This document shows positions 1-9,842 of a stretch of 52,525 nt of DNA, in pieces (position 1 is the stretch's first letter; every line of letters begins with the position of its first letter). Position numbers and translations under genes: made by a program. This DNA is from Nonomuraea antri. GTDB lineage: Bacteria; Actinomycetota; Actinomycetes; Streptosporangiales; Streptosporangiaceae. The notes under the pieces were generated by a model. That model did not search any database, was not told where the DNA came from, and saw only the letters and a list, made by a program, of their open reading frames with translations. Location: contig NZ_JABCPZ010000052.1 of assembly GCF_013283785.1 (NCBI RefSeq), forward strand, positions 1-52,525, written 5' to 3'.

Positions 1-124
1 CTGGTGGTGACGGTGTTGATTGTGGTGATCCACCCGTCTACCAGGGGTTCTTTGCGTCTTCAGGCGAACGCCGGACTCGCGATCATGCTGTGATCAGCAG
101 ATGCCCGCCGAGGATGAAAACAGC

Positions 125-3100
125 TCAGTGGCGAGCCCATGGTTCGTGACTGCTCCAAGCATGATCGTAGAGATCCTCCCAGAGGTTGGCATGGGCGGTG
201 GTGAGGCAGTTCAGACGCAGGATGCGGAGAAGAAGAGCAGGGGCGAGAGGATGAGCGAGTTGTGGAACTGGCATTGAGTGCGCTCCTGCAACCCGAAGAT
301 CGTCTCGGCCAGTTGTGCGCAGGAAATAGTCCAGCGGAAGTGACGCCCAGAAACCAGCCAATAGCGCGGTCTCTCTTGGAGTAGGCATTGTCAAGCTATG
401 GACACTGTCAACATGAGTTGGACCCGGAGGGATAATTGCTGCAAACAGGGCGCGCTCAGTGTCAGGGGCAATCTTTCGCCGCCAGGCCAAGCGGTAAAAC
501 TCTGTGTACGGTCTCGTTGCTATTCTGGCAAAGGACTCCTCCATTTTTTCGCTTGTGATCTCCTTCTCTGGACAGTTTAGCTGTTCTGCCAATATCGACC
601 GAATTGCGGAGATCTTCTGCGGTGAGGTGCGCAGCTCCTCTAGTCGTACCCGATCCAGCCATCGATCTTGTGCGGCACGATACGTAGCTTCGTCTGCCGC
701 GGGACGATACTCGGATTCAGGTACAGCATTCGATGGGATTTCCTCATGATTGAGTCCGCGCACTTCGCCAGCACCTTGGCTAGGCTGCTTGAAAAGTGGA
801 TTTGCCACCCCGAGTTGCGGACCCTTGAGAATGACTTCATCCCATGAATCAGCCTGGTAGTCCTTACGGCTCTCTCGGTTCCTGTTGTAGTCGATGAGCG
901 GAGCGTCTTTGTCTGGGCCATATTTAGACTTCTTTGCGCCACTCTCGTCGTAGCCACGACTGATTGGTGGATCGATTGCACCAAGTCGTATTGAGTACGC
1001 TGCTAGTGCGTCGATCGCGGGGTCTTCCGCCGTGCTTACCGGTGTGAGTAAGGGAGCTTGCTCTACCGGCACATCCTGTTCGCCTGACATCTGCTGCCAC
1101 CGGGCCAAGGTGTGCGGTGTGACATGGATGATGCGCTGCTTGTGCGGGCGTTCGTCCCAGGTGCCCTGGAACTTGACACCGGGTGCGTCGCCGCTGCCAT
1201 CGTGGGCGGCCGATAGGCGTAGTGAGTCAATGGAGAAGATCCAAGACAGATGGCTGAAGGAGATCTCGCCGCTCCCCCCGTAGATATGGACACCGAAGTG
1301 GCTGGATCGACCGACAGGGGGCGGGAAGAAGCGGTTGCCGGCGTTGACGAAGTCCGCATGCACGCGGAGCCGTCGATACGCTGCTTCTCTGAGGGCGGCC
1401 TCCTTTTCGCCGTTGAAGTGTGTGTCCGGGTGGATGAGCCCGACGCTCCCATGGGGTGCGGTATGATCCCACGTCTGGCACATGAAGGCACGATAGAGGT
1501 CTGGTTGGCTGCCTGCGATGAGTGGATACACGTGGGGAGCCGATAGATAGTCGGCGTTGGTGATAGTCGACGTCATCTCAGCCAACAAGTAGGAAGCCAC
1601 TTCAGGCTTCGCGAGCTCGGCGTTGCGCCGCCGTTTTTTCTCTGCAGCCGATGGCTTTTCGGTGAGCATGAACCATGGCTCGTACTCGGCGAGGACTGAG
1701 TCCTCCTTCCACTCTGGCCTCACCCAGGGCGGGTTTCCCACCTGGAGGTCGAAGCCGCCGTTACGTGCGAAGACGAGGGCGAACTCCAGCTCCCAATGTA
1801 GGAAGCCCTGCTCTTCCGCGATGTCACGCACCGTCCGGAGCCATGGGAATCGGTCCTCCGGGTTCCCAAGGTCCATTCCCATGAAGTGGGGAAGTGCCTC
1901 TTCGAACTCCTTCAGTTCATCGAGGCTCTTGGAGGTGTCGAGGAGGGTGCCTTCCGGCACATCGGAAGTGCCCAGCATGGCTTCCAGGAACTCAAGCCAG
2001 TCGTCTAGGCCCTTGAGCGGCACTATCCGTCGTCTTGGCGGCGCCTTCGGTCTCATCGCTTTCTTCGTCGCCGTCGATCCAACCTTTTTCAACTCCACAA
2101 CCGCGTCGGCATCCGCGGTGGATTCCAGATCCCAGATGGTAGATTGTTCAGGCCCCACTGCGAATAGGGCCATCGCCTCAACGAATTGCGGTGGGGGCGT
2201 CGGCGCCGGAATGGTCTGTGGCTCGGGAGTCTCCTCGACGTGTACTTTCTCCCCTGCTAAGGACATCCCACCGAGCGCATCGCGAAGAGCCTCCGCGTCA
2301 CCTACCACTGTGCCTACCGCGTACTCGCTGTCGGTCCCGTCCAGCAGACCGGTTTTGTGGACTGGCCAGAACCACAGGGCACACCAGGCGTCCATGACCG
2401 TCTTTAGACGCCAGTACGGGGTGTCGACGGCGTTGAAGAGATCCTCCAGGACCTTTTCCTTTGGAACCACCTGGCTGGGGTACTGAAGGAACGCGTACTC
2501 GGGATCCGCAGGATTAGCCTGCCATACATCAATCCGGCGCGCGATTTCCTTCTCGGAGAGTTCCATGCGCTTGACGACAGCCGACCAGAGGAATTCGACC
2601 CGCCGGGCAGCGTCCCGAAACCGTGTGAACTGTGAGCGCGCTTCCTGCTTTGGCTGCTTGGTCTTGGCGTCAAGCTTGGGACTGCCGTCCTTGTTGAGGT
2701 GTGCAGTGCTGCGCTGGGGGCGATGGAGGATCCCCTTCTTCCAGGCGGCAAGTTGCTCCACGCCTTTCTTGGCGAATTCCTTTGCCTCCGTCGAGCCTGC
2801 GACCGCCGCCCACCCGGGGCTTGGCAGCAGAAACTGGTGCACGGCATTGTCTGGCACTTGCTGTGACTCGCCACCCTTGAGGAGGGGGAGTGGGGTTGGT
2901 GCGAGGGTGCCCTTGGACTTCAGCCAAGCCTTCTCGTTGCTCGCAACGTCGTCTCCCTCATAAACGGCGCGGCGCGCACCGATGAGCGAGTTGCCGCGGC
3001 GCAGGTGCAGACCAAACCAAGGAGCGCGCATGCCAGGGTGCATGGTGTTGAGCCACAGCGAAATCTCGGCCAACTCGACACCAGTTGCGTTGAGGTCGAC

Positions 3101-5176
3101 GCCATAGGCGTTGTGCAAGGCGATGTACGCTTTGACCTTCTGCTTTTCAATGATTGCGTCGGTCGTCGAGATGGTGATGCCAAGCTCCTCCTGACGGCGA
3201 CGCAGATACTCGTCAGCAACCTGATTGATGGCTTCGTTAAGGAATGCGCCGGAACCGAGCGCCGGTTCGCAGATCTTGTACTTCAGCAGCTCGGAAGCTC
3301 GTGTCCTGATAACGTCGCCGTTCTCGTCTCGCTCCTGGTCCAGGCGGTTCTTGAGGGTGAGCTCTACCGTGACCTTGGTCAGCGATTCGGGGGTGTAGTA
3401 CGAGGCAGAGATTTGTCGGTCGCGGCCAGCAAGCCGGTAGACGAAGGAGTCCTTGTCGTACTTCCTAGGGCCGCGCAAGCCCTTGCGGGCGTCCTCTTCG
3501 CCGTAGTGGACGAGGGTCTTGTCGGGGTACTGGTCCTGGTGGTGCGATGGGATGAGCCAGGAACCCTTATCAGGGTCACCGCCCTTGGCCACCTCGCACA
3601 GCTCTTGGTCAGCGATGATGCCGGTATAGGACATCAACCCCTCGTAGACAGCGCCCAGCTGATTGATGCCAAGGTTCCGGTAGGAGACAAAGCCGCCGCG
3701 TTCGCCGCGCTTGCCCTTCTTCATGGTGAGCAGGCGCAGCACCTCGTGGAGGGCTTCATTGCGCAAGCGCAGGTCGAGCCAGCGCGGTTCGTTGTCCTCG
3801 TCGGAGTGCGGGTCCAGGAGGCTGGTGCCGATCAGCCGGATGGCGGTCGGCTCGAAGAGTTCGCTGCGGAGCGGTTCGAAACGCAGGCCGCGGTCGTCGC
3901 TGCGGCGGGCGGCCTTGGCCTGGCGGGTCTCCTCGTCATCACCGGGCTGATTGTCGTCGGGCTCCGAGCCGTACGGGCGGTGACCGAAGTTGACCTTGTT
4001 GAACAGGACATCGAGGGACGCGTATAGGTGGAAGCCGGTCTTGGCCTGCTCTTCGACTAGTACCTCATCACGCGCCACTAGCTCCCGCAGGCGGGCCATG
4101 GAGTAGCCAGCTTCGTACGATCCATCGTCGGCGGGGAGGATGCCCAGTTCGGGACGAGCTTCCGCGTACAGCAGGAACAGGATGCGGTACAGGTAGCGCA
4201 GCGCTTCGCGGGTGAGTTCCTTGGCGAAGGGAATCTTGGGGCTTTCGAGGTCGGCGGGGGTGACGTTGTTTCCCGGCTCTGCCATCCGCCGCAGGACTTC
4301 GTTGGCGATGATCTCAACTGAGCGCTGCAGGCCATAGCGCAGTTCGCCGGAGACGCCGACCGCGTTGTCGCCGGAGGCCTTGAGCAGGGCATCGATCCCG
4401 CGGCTTTGGTCGTTCTCGCCAGGGCGCAGCATGTCGAGGCTGAACAGGGCGGCAATGGTGGAAAGCTCGCCGAGTTGGCTGCGGTCGTTGCGTTCCAGCG
4501 CGCCGTCGAGGTTGACGGCGAGATAACGGCCTTCGTTCCAGGCATGACGGTCGGCGAGCAGGATCACTCCGCCGCACAGCAGCAGGATGAATCGCGGGTG
4601 CGGACCGCCTTCTTTCCCGAGCTCGCTCTGGAACAGCCACGAGGTCAGAGCCGCACCAGATGTGTACGAGTCGCCGGCGGAGACGTGCAGGGGTGACAGC
4701 AGGCGCCCGGCGCCGTCAGCGTCGAGGGCGGCATCGTTGTCAGCGGACCAGCCGCAGTCAAGGGCGATGATTCCGTGACCGTGATAGGCGGCGGTGAGGG
4801 TGTGCTTGCGGCCGGCACGGTGAACGGTGAGCTCGGTCGGGGAGGTTTCGTATCCGAGGGCTTGCAGGACCGTTTGGTGCCACTCGGCCAGCCGCTTTGA
4901 CCACTCAGGGTTGTTGTAGGTGGCGGCGCGGGTTTCGTCTTCGGCGTCGGCCTCGCTGGCTTCGGCGAAGTAGCTTCGGAGCTTCTCTGTGAGATAGGGG
5001 GTGCGCAAGGTGCGCAGCAGCTCTCGCGGAGTCTTGTACGGGTAGTTCTTGTCGCCTTCGCGCGCTGCCCAGGTGGCGAACAAGCCCTTCTTCAGGTCGG
5101 CGCCGAGCTGCTCGGCGAAGTAGTGCGCGGAGAAGTACTCGCCGCGGTTGGTGAAGGAGTCGAAGTCGGTGCTCAT
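125..5176 (-). CDS. drmMI: DrmMI-like Eco57I/PglX-type N6-adenine DNA methyltransferase
   Basis: A 1683-aa protein expected to methylate adenine in DNA and mark self in a phage-defence system. Visible methylase motifs are a YYTPxxL stretch near residue 595, the SAM-binding CEPALGSGAF at 636-645, a GVDLN...ELAEISLWL segment near 690-710, and catalytic NPPW at 1148-1151. The roughly 500 residues between motif I and NPPW are typical of the large Eco57I/PglX branch. I see no nuclease motif. Its ATG overlaps the stop of the SNF2 helicase by 4 bp (ATGA), so the pair is translationally coupled. Helicase first, then methylase, matches drmD-drmMI of class 1 DISARM; the name rests on this order and on domains. 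The 124 nt beyond the stop are too short to show drmA. A standalone two-gene restriction-like system is the main alternative. Confidence 0.82.
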   Translation of the reverse strand: MSTDFDSFTNRGEYFSAHYFAEQLGADLKKGLFATWAAREGDKNYPYKTPRELLRTLRTPYLTEKLRSYFAEASEADAEDETRAATYNNPEWSKRLAEWHQTVLQALGYETSPTELTVHRAGRKHTLTAAYHGHGIIALDCGWSADNDAALDADGAGRLLSPLHVSAGDSYTSGAALTSWLFQSELGKEGGPHPRFILLLCGGVILLADRHAWNEGRYLAVNLDGALERNDRSQLGELSTIAALFSLDMLRPGENDQSRGIDALLKASGDNAVGVSGELRYGLQRSVEIIANEVLRRMAEPGNNVTPADLESPKIPFAKELTREALRYLYRILFLLYAEARPELGILPADDGSYEAGYSMARLRELVARDEVLVEEQAKTGFHLYASLDVLFNKVNFGHRPYGSEPDDNQPGDDEETRQAKAARRSDDRGLRFEPLRSELFEPTAIRLIGTSLLDPHSDEDNEPRWLDLRLRNEALHEVLRLLTMKKGKRGERGGFVSYRNLGINQLGAVYEGLMSYTGIIADQELCEVAKGGDPDKGSWLIPSHHQDQYPDKTLVHYGEEDARKGLRGPRKYDKDSFVYRLAGRDRQISASYYTPESLTKVTVELTLKNRLDQERDENGDVIRTRASELLKYKICEPALGSGAFLNEAINQVADEYLRRRQEELGITISTTDAIIEKQKVKAYIALHNAYGVDLNATGVELAEISLWLNTMHPGMRAPWFGLHLRRGNSLIGARRAVYEGDDVASNEKAWLKSKGTLAPTPLPLLKGGESQQVPDNAVHQFLLPSPGWAAVAGSTEAKEFAKKGVEQLAAWKKGILHRPQRSTAHLNKDGSPKLDAKTKQPKQEARSQFTRFRDAARRVEFLWSAVVKRMELSEKEIARRIDVWQANPADPEYAFLQYPSQVVPKEKVLEDLFNAVDTPYWRLKTVMDAWCALWFWPVHKTGLLDGTDSEYAVGTVVGDAEALRDALGGMSLAGEKVHVEETPEPQTIPAPTPPPQFVEAMALFAVGPEQSTIWDLESTADADAVVELKKVGSTATKKAMRPKAPPRRRIVPLKGLDDWLEFLEAMLGTSDVPEGTLLDTSKSLDELKEFEEALPHFMGMDLGNPEDRFPWLRTVRDIAEEQGFLHWELEFALVFARNGGFDLQVGNPPWVRPEWKEDSVLAEYEPWFMLTEKPSAAEKKRRRNAELAKPEVASYLLAEMTSTITNADYLSAPHVYPLIAGSQPDLYRAFMCQTWDHTAPHGSVGLIHPDTHFNGEKEAALREAAYRRLRVHADFVNAGNRFFPPPVGRSSHFGVHIYGGSGEISFSHLSWIFSIDSLRLSAAHDGSGDAPGVKFQGTWDERPHKQRIIHVTPHTLARWQQMSGEQDVPVEQAPLLTPVSTAEDPAIDALAAYSIRLGAIDPPISRGYDESGAKKSKYGPDKDAPLIDYNRNRESRKDYQADSWDEVILKGPQLGVANPLFKQPSQGAGEVRGLNHEEIPSNAVPESEYRPAADEATYRAAQDRWLDRVRLEELRTSPQKISAIRSILAEQLNCPEKEITSEKMEESFARIATRPYTEFYRLAWRRKIAPDTERALFAAIIPPGPTHVDSVHSLTMPTPRETALLAGFWASLPLDYFLRTTGRDDLRVAGAHSMPVPQLAHPLAPALLLRILRLNCLTTAHANLWEDLYDHAWSSHEPWARH

Positions 5177-8100
5177 CGTGCGGCGTCTCCTTCAGCGACG
5201 GTGTGGGGTTCGAGGACGGCGATCAGGCGCAGCATCGGTTCGCCTGCCGTCTCCAGTGACTTGACCAGCTTCAGCCTTCGTTCGGCGGTCTGGTCGAGTT
5301 CCGATTTCTTCGGGCGGTTGCTGGCGAATAGCGCCTCTTGCCGCCACTGGGAAACCCGCTTGCGGTAGGGGGCGAGTGTGTCGGCGATCTGCCGGTCGTA
5401 TGTGTCTTTGAGGGAGATGAGATACCGCTGCGCGGCATCGATCGCCTCGGGCACAAGCGCATTGAGGCCGGGCAAATCTCGGGGCGTGGCGCGGCCGGGC
5501 ATGTTCGGGCCGACGCCGTAGCGTTGCAGTACGTCGGCGGTCAGCGTCTCCACGATGGCGGCATCAGGAAGGTGGGAGACGGCCATCCATTCGACGATGG
5601 TGGGCTTGCCCAGCGCGTTGGAGTAGATGCCCTGCACGAGGTAGGTCGGGCTATCCACGTTGGCGGCGAGCACGGGGGCTTGGTGCCGGCCGATCTCGAC
5701 TAGGACCTTGTCGGTGAGCCAGTCCAGGACGGGGTGCACGTCGGTGACATAGGAAACGTTCGGCCATTGGGAAGCGGTGGTTTCACGTGCCGCCTTCAAA
5801 CGTTTGCCGGCCAGTTCCTTGGAAAAGGTGATGCGCACCCGCCCGGGGATGTCGGGCTTGCGGGGCATGATCTGCTGCTCGTCAAGGTAGGACTTGGGGA
5901 GCGCCTTGAGCCGATACAGCAGGTCCGATGGTGGCTGGAAGGCGATGGTTCCGTCGTCGTCGCGTCGTAGCTTCAGCACGTCCTCGGGATTGGGACGGAA
6001 GACCTGTCGTAGCGCCTCCTCGAAGTAGTCCTCGGTGGACCGGAAGAGCTTGGGCACCACGGCACGGGGCACTTCAGGATGTTCGTGAGTTGCGCCCACC
6101 TGGCCCAGCAGCCCTGCCAGGAAGGCCGTCCCGCCTTGCCTGGACTCCTTGATGGACTGCTCGACCGTACGGCCCGCGATCAGGTCCAAGGTGAGGCGGG
6201 TCTCTTCCTCCTTGGCCCGATATAGCCCGGTGACCGCCTCGGCAGATCCCTCGATCTTGTGAGCCTCCTCCTCTCGCTTGAGAAGCTTTTCGCCCACGAG
6301 ACGGTCATCCAGAGTGCGCGGCTGCTCGGTCTCCTCGTCCGTGCGCCATGGGATGTCACTCGTGAGGATCAGCGCACGGAACTCAGGCGGCTGCTCCTGC
6401 CCGTAGCGGTCGATACGGCCATTGCGCTGCTCAATTCGGATCAGCGACCAGGGCAGGTCATAGTGCATCAGCAGGTGACACTGCTGATGCAGGTTGACGC
6501 CCTCGGAGGCGACGTCGCCGGTGAACAGAATCCGTACGGGATCGTCGCGGAGCCCGAACTTCTCGACTATGGCCTGCTGCTCCTGATCGGTGGACAGCTC
6601 GCCGTGCATGACCAGTACCGCTCCACCGAATGCCAGCCAGGGCTTCTTCTCGTCAGGGCTGGCGGTCCGGGGGAACCCCAGGGCGGCGGGTACGGTCTCA
6701 GCCAGCCACTTCGAGGTGGGGATGCTCTCCGAGAACACCACCACACGGGTGTCGGACCCCGGCCCGATCCCCATGCGGCGCAGTTCCTCCACCAGTGCTG
6801 CCAGCTTCGCCGAATCGTGGTCTTCGATTTGCTCGGCCAGGTGCTGCAACTCAACCAGTGCGGTCCGCTCTGCCTTTCGTGCCGCTTCGCGTGTCGCGTC
6901 GTACCGTAGTTGCCGCTTCTCACCGCTCGGTTTCATGCCGGGCGGGGAATCGAGGGTCCCAATGCGGGTCTTGATCGTCTCGAGCAGAGCCTTGTGTGAG
7001 GACAGGAACGACTTCAATAACCGGTACGGAACGAGTCGACTCTCGCTCACCGATGGGGTCAGCACATCAGCGGGTATCCAGCGCGTGGCCAGTTGCTCGA
7101 AGACCGCCTTCTCCTTCTCGGTGGCCGCCGCATAGATGGGCTTCGACGGACCACGATCAGCCCAGGCTCCATGGAGCGATTCCCGAACCTCGGAGGAGGT
7201 CTTCGTACGACGGATGTAGAGATGGCTGAGGTTTTCAACTTCGTACTGGCGTGGATCCGCGATGGCCGCCTCGTCCAGCATCCTGATCAGTTCTGCGAAC
7301 GAGGGCGCGTCGCCGTTGTGCGGGGTTGCCGAAGCCAGCACGAGCGCGTCCGTCTTGCGTGCCAGCAGGCGGGCCAGCGCGTTGTTTTTCGTGCCCCGGT
7401 TGACGAGGTTGTGGGACTCGTCGATGACCACGACGTCCCACTCGGTGTGCTCCAAGTGGTGCGCGTACACGTCCCCCTTCAGCGTGTCCATGGAAATGAT
7501 CACGCGCTTGAAATACGCGAACGGATTGCGCCCTGCGGGGATCTCCTGCTGCACCCGTTGAATACCGGTGGAGTCCAGGCGTACCAGTGGGATCCCGAAC
7601 CTGGTCCACAGCTCACGCTGGAACTGCTCCAGCACATGCTGCGGAGTCACCACTAAGATTCGCTCGCCACGTCCCCGTCGGATTAGCTCCGCCAGGAGTA
7701 CCCCGATCTCCAGGGTCTTGCCGAGGCCCACCACGTCGGCGATCAGGATGCGCGGCTGCGGGTTCTTCATCGAGAGCGCCAACTCCGCCGGCCGCAGCTG
7801 GTGCACCTGGTGGTCCATCAGGAAGTTGTCCGTCAGCGCCAGCCCGTGCTCGGTCTGTGGGAGGAACGTCTTCCTGATGATCGCTTCGAGGAAGAGCCGC
7901 GACCGGCGGTGATTCGGCGAGTCGTCAGGCACCAGCTTGGTCTCGCGAGGATCAAGCTCCTGGATGGCATCCAGTCGGTCGTAGAAGACCGCGTCCATGC
8001 CACGGACGAACGGTGAGATCCCCGAGACTTCGACCATCCACCCGTCGTGATCAGTGCCGGTGCATTGACGCACCAGCCACAATTCGTCACGAATCTGCAC

Positions 8101-8244
8101 TTGAGTCCCCGGAGCGTATCCGCCCGTGGCAGGCAGCTTCGTCTCCGACGAGATTCCGTCAGGCTCTTTGGCATCTCCTGCCGCGCTCCGCCTGTCTACG
8201 GTTCCCGCCTCAATGCTCAACGCCTGCTCCGAATCCTTACCCAC
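5173..8244 (-). CDS. drmD: DrmD-like SNF2/HepA-family helicase
   Basis: A 1023-aa SNF2-family DNA translocase. The Walker A (VVGLGKT) lies near residue 170, motif II is DESH near 275, motif III is ATPHNG near 306, and motifs V-VI (GDVASEGVNLH...QRNGRIDRYGQ) span about 571-616, all intact, so ATP-driven DNA translocation is expected. About 400 residues follow the helicase core, the layout of RapA/HepA-like and DrmD proteins. The start is GTG at 8244 with only a weak ribosome site, so it could lie slightly elsewhere. It is preceded by a 104-bp gap after the kinase gene in the same direction, and that gap holds a TTGACA hexamer (8320-8315) without a convincing -10 box. In DISARM this subunit acts with the methylase and with DrmA/B/C on invading DNA. 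Confidence 0.82.
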   Translation of the reverse strand: MGKDSEQALSIEAGTVDRRSAAGDAKEPDGISSETKLPATGGYAPGTQVQIRDELWLVRQCTGTDHDGWMVEVSGISPFVRGMDAVFYDRLDAIQELDPRETKLVPDDSPNHRRSRLFLEAIIRKTFLPQTEHGLALTDNFLMDHQVHQLRPAELALSMKNPQPRILIADVVGLGKTLEIGVLLAELIRRGRGERILVVTPQHVLEQFQRELWTRFGIPLVRLDSTGIQRVQQEIPAGRNPFAYFKRVIISMDTLKGDVYAHHLEHTEWDVVVIDESHNLVNRGTKNNALARLLARKTDALVLASATPHNGDAPSFAELIRMLDEAAIADPRQYEVENLSHLYIRRTKTSSEVRESLHGAWADRGPSKPIYAAATEKEKAVFEQLATRWIPADVLTPSVSESRLVPYRLLKSFLSSHKALLETIKTRIGTLDSPPGMKPSGEKRQLRYDATREAARKAERTALVELQHLAEQIEDHDSAKLAALVEELRRMGIGPGSDTRVVVFSESIPTSKWLAETVPAALGFPRTASPDEKKPWLAFGGAVLVMHGELSTDQEQQAIVEKFGLRDDPVRILFTGDVASEGVNLHQQCHLLMHYDLPWSLIRIEQRNGRIDRYGQEQPPEFRALILTSDIPWRTDEETEQPRTLDDRLVGEKLLKREEEAHKIEGSAEAVTGLYRAKEEETRLTLDLIAGRTVEQSIKESRQGGTAFLAGLLGQVGATHEHPEVPRAVVPKLFRSTEDYFEEALRQVFRPNPEDVLKLRRDDDGTIAFQPPSDLLYRLKALPKSYLDEQQIMPRKPDIPGRVRITFSKELAGKRLKAARETTASQWPNVSYVTDVHPVLDWLTDKVLVEIGRHQAPVLAANVDSPTYLVQGIYSNALGKPTIVEWMAVSHLPDAAIVETLTADVLQRYGVGPNMPGRATPRDLPGLNALVPEAIDAAQRYLISLKDTYDRQIADTLAPYRKRVSQWRQEALFASNRPKKSELDQTAERRLKLVKSLETAGEPMLRLIAVLEPHTVAEGDAAR

Positions 8245-8348
8245 AGGGTCACGACACGCCGCTCGATGTCACCTGGCGTACGGACCGCTCCAAGCCCGTT
8301 TAATGCACTTTGTCTGTCAAATGCCCTATTTGGAACTACCGACGGCCG

Positions 8349-9515
8349 TTATAGTGCGGCATCCACGGCGTACTCCGCCCGCAATTCGCTCGCCACCCGC
8401 TTTGAGGCTGGTAGACGCCTATTTGTTGAGCCGGGTCTCGCGTTCGCTTTCGTGGAGACGGACGGCTCCGTGGTCTTAGGCGTCTGTTCGCTCTGCGCCA
8501 CTTTTACCGCTTCCGGCTCATCAGCCTCAGTGGCTAGGCGAAGGCCATCGAGGGGCGAGCCGGGACCGGATCCAAAGGTCTTGCCCGGGTTGTCGAGGAG
8601 TTTCTCGAAAGATGGAGACAACGGCTCTCGCGCCGCGTCGGGCACTTCGCCGGCTGTCGTACGCGCGATGAGGGCGAGCCGTGCATCGGCTGGTCTCAAT
8701 CCGGCTGACTTCAGCAACGCCTGGCATTCGGCGGCCACGGTGGCGAGCGGAGGTCGATGCTCTGGGGCATGGGCCAGCATGGAGGAAATCAACGGTTTGA
8801 GATCCTCTGGCACATCGTTCAGGTTGGGCCGGATGTCGGGATTCGTCACCTGCATGGCGATCGCTTCCCAGGCCGCGCCGTCATACGGATAGTGGCGGGT
8901 TGCCGCGTACAGCAGGACAGTGCCGAGCGCGTACACATCCGCTGCGGCCGTTACCTTCGGGTTGCCGCCCGCCTGCTCCGCCGGCATGCAGCGCACCGTT
9001 CCGATGATCATGCCGCTGTGTGACAGGGACTCGTGTGCGGCGTCCATGAAGGCGCTGAGGCCGAAGTCAATGATCATGGGACCCTCTTTGCCCATGATGA
9101 TGTTCTGGGGTTTGAGGTCCCGATGCAGCAGCCCAGCGGCATGCACTGCGGCCAGTCCTTCGGTGAGCAGCACGCCAAGGCTGGCCACCAGCGGCGAGGG
9201 GAGGACACCGTCCTGGTTAACGCATGCCAGGAGCGTGCGCCCGGCCACGTACTCCATGGCCAGCCACGGTCTATCGGCGAACGGTTCGGCGTCCAGGAAG
9301 CGCGCCACCCTGTTCGTGCCGATCACGGTACGTGCGATCAGGGCTTCCTTCTCGAAGCGTGCCCTCGTGTGGGGATCGAGCTTGTCGCTACGGATGAGCT
9401 TCACTGCCACCGGATCGCCGCCGGGAGTGTACGCGAGGTAGACCTCTCCCATGCCTCCCGAGCCCAGTTCCTTGGCTACGGTGTATCGACCGATCCGCTC
9501 AGGTCTCCCCGTCAT
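8349..9515 (-). CDS. Cytosolic serine/threonine protein kinase
   Basis: A 388-aa Hanks-type kinase. Residues about 8-270 form the kinase domain: glycine loop GSGGMGEVY, VAVK lysine, catalytic HRDLKPQN and DFG, all intact, so it should be active. The APE segment is altered to MPAEQ. The remaining 120 residues are polar and low in complexity with no membrane helix, unlike the other three kinases in the window, so it should act in the cytoplasm. The start is ATG with GGAG 6 nt upstream. It lies 104 bp upstream of the SNF2 helicase in the same direction and may share its transcript. Kinases are known in some phage-defence systems (PglW in Pgl/BREX type 2), but a link to DISARM here is inference only. 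Confidence 0.85.
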   Translation of the reverse strand: MTGRPERIGRYTVAKELGSGGMGEVYLAYTPGGDPVAVKLIRSDKLDPHTRARFEKEALIARTVIGTNRVARFLDAEPFADRPWLAMEYVAGRTLLACVNQDGVLPSPLVASLGVLLTEGLAAVHAAGLLHRDLKPQNIIMGKEGPMIIDFGLSAFMDAAHESLSHSGMIIGTVRCMPAEQAGGNPKVTAAADVYALGTVLLYAATRHYPYDGAAWEAIAMQVTNPDIRPNLNDVPEDLKPLISSMLAHAPEHRPPLATVAAECQALLKSAGLRPADARLALIARTTAGEVPDAAREPLSPSFEKLLDNPGKTFGSGPGSPLDGLRLATEADEPEAVKVAQSEQTPKTTEPSVSTKANARPGSTNRRLPASKRVASELRAEYAVDAAL

Positions 9516-9842
9516 TCGCGACTCCGTGCTCCTCCTATGCCTGCGCGATCATGATGCGGGCAACCCGGCAAGCTTAACGGCTTTGATAGAAAGTTCATAG
9601 ACTTCAGATCCTTCTAGGCTGAGCACCATTGACCATGAGCATGCTGTTCATGGGGGGTGGTGTAGGCATCTCATATATCGCGCTTCTCGTCGCTCAGCGT
9701 TACACCACTCAACGGTTTGAGTGACGCTCCTATTTGTCTGGTTTGATGATTTCCGTGCTGGTCTGCGCGTTATCTTTGCGCGTGATGTCATACAGGCCGG
9801 GAGCTCGATTTGGATGTGGCGCAGATTCTCCGAACAGGTGCT
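9516..9842. other. Intergenic region between kinase genes
   Basis: No supported gene. It is AT-richer than its surroundings and holds an inverted repeat CCATGA/TCATGG (9633-9638 and 9648-9653) around a GCATGC core, about 120 bp upstream of the kinase start at 9515. This could be an operator or simple dyad. No clear -35/-10 pair is visible on the minus strand. Confidence 0.4.

Noticed and set aside
1..124. Possible start of drmA at the left edge (minus strand, GTG at 33)
   Set aside because: Only 11 His-rich codons are visible and there is no recognisable N-terminus, so no gene can be supported.
3005..4027. A long plus-strand open frame (340 codons) opposite the methylase gene
   Set aside because: It lies wholly inside the antisense of a recognisable methylase and has no recognisable domain; typical high-GC shadow frame.
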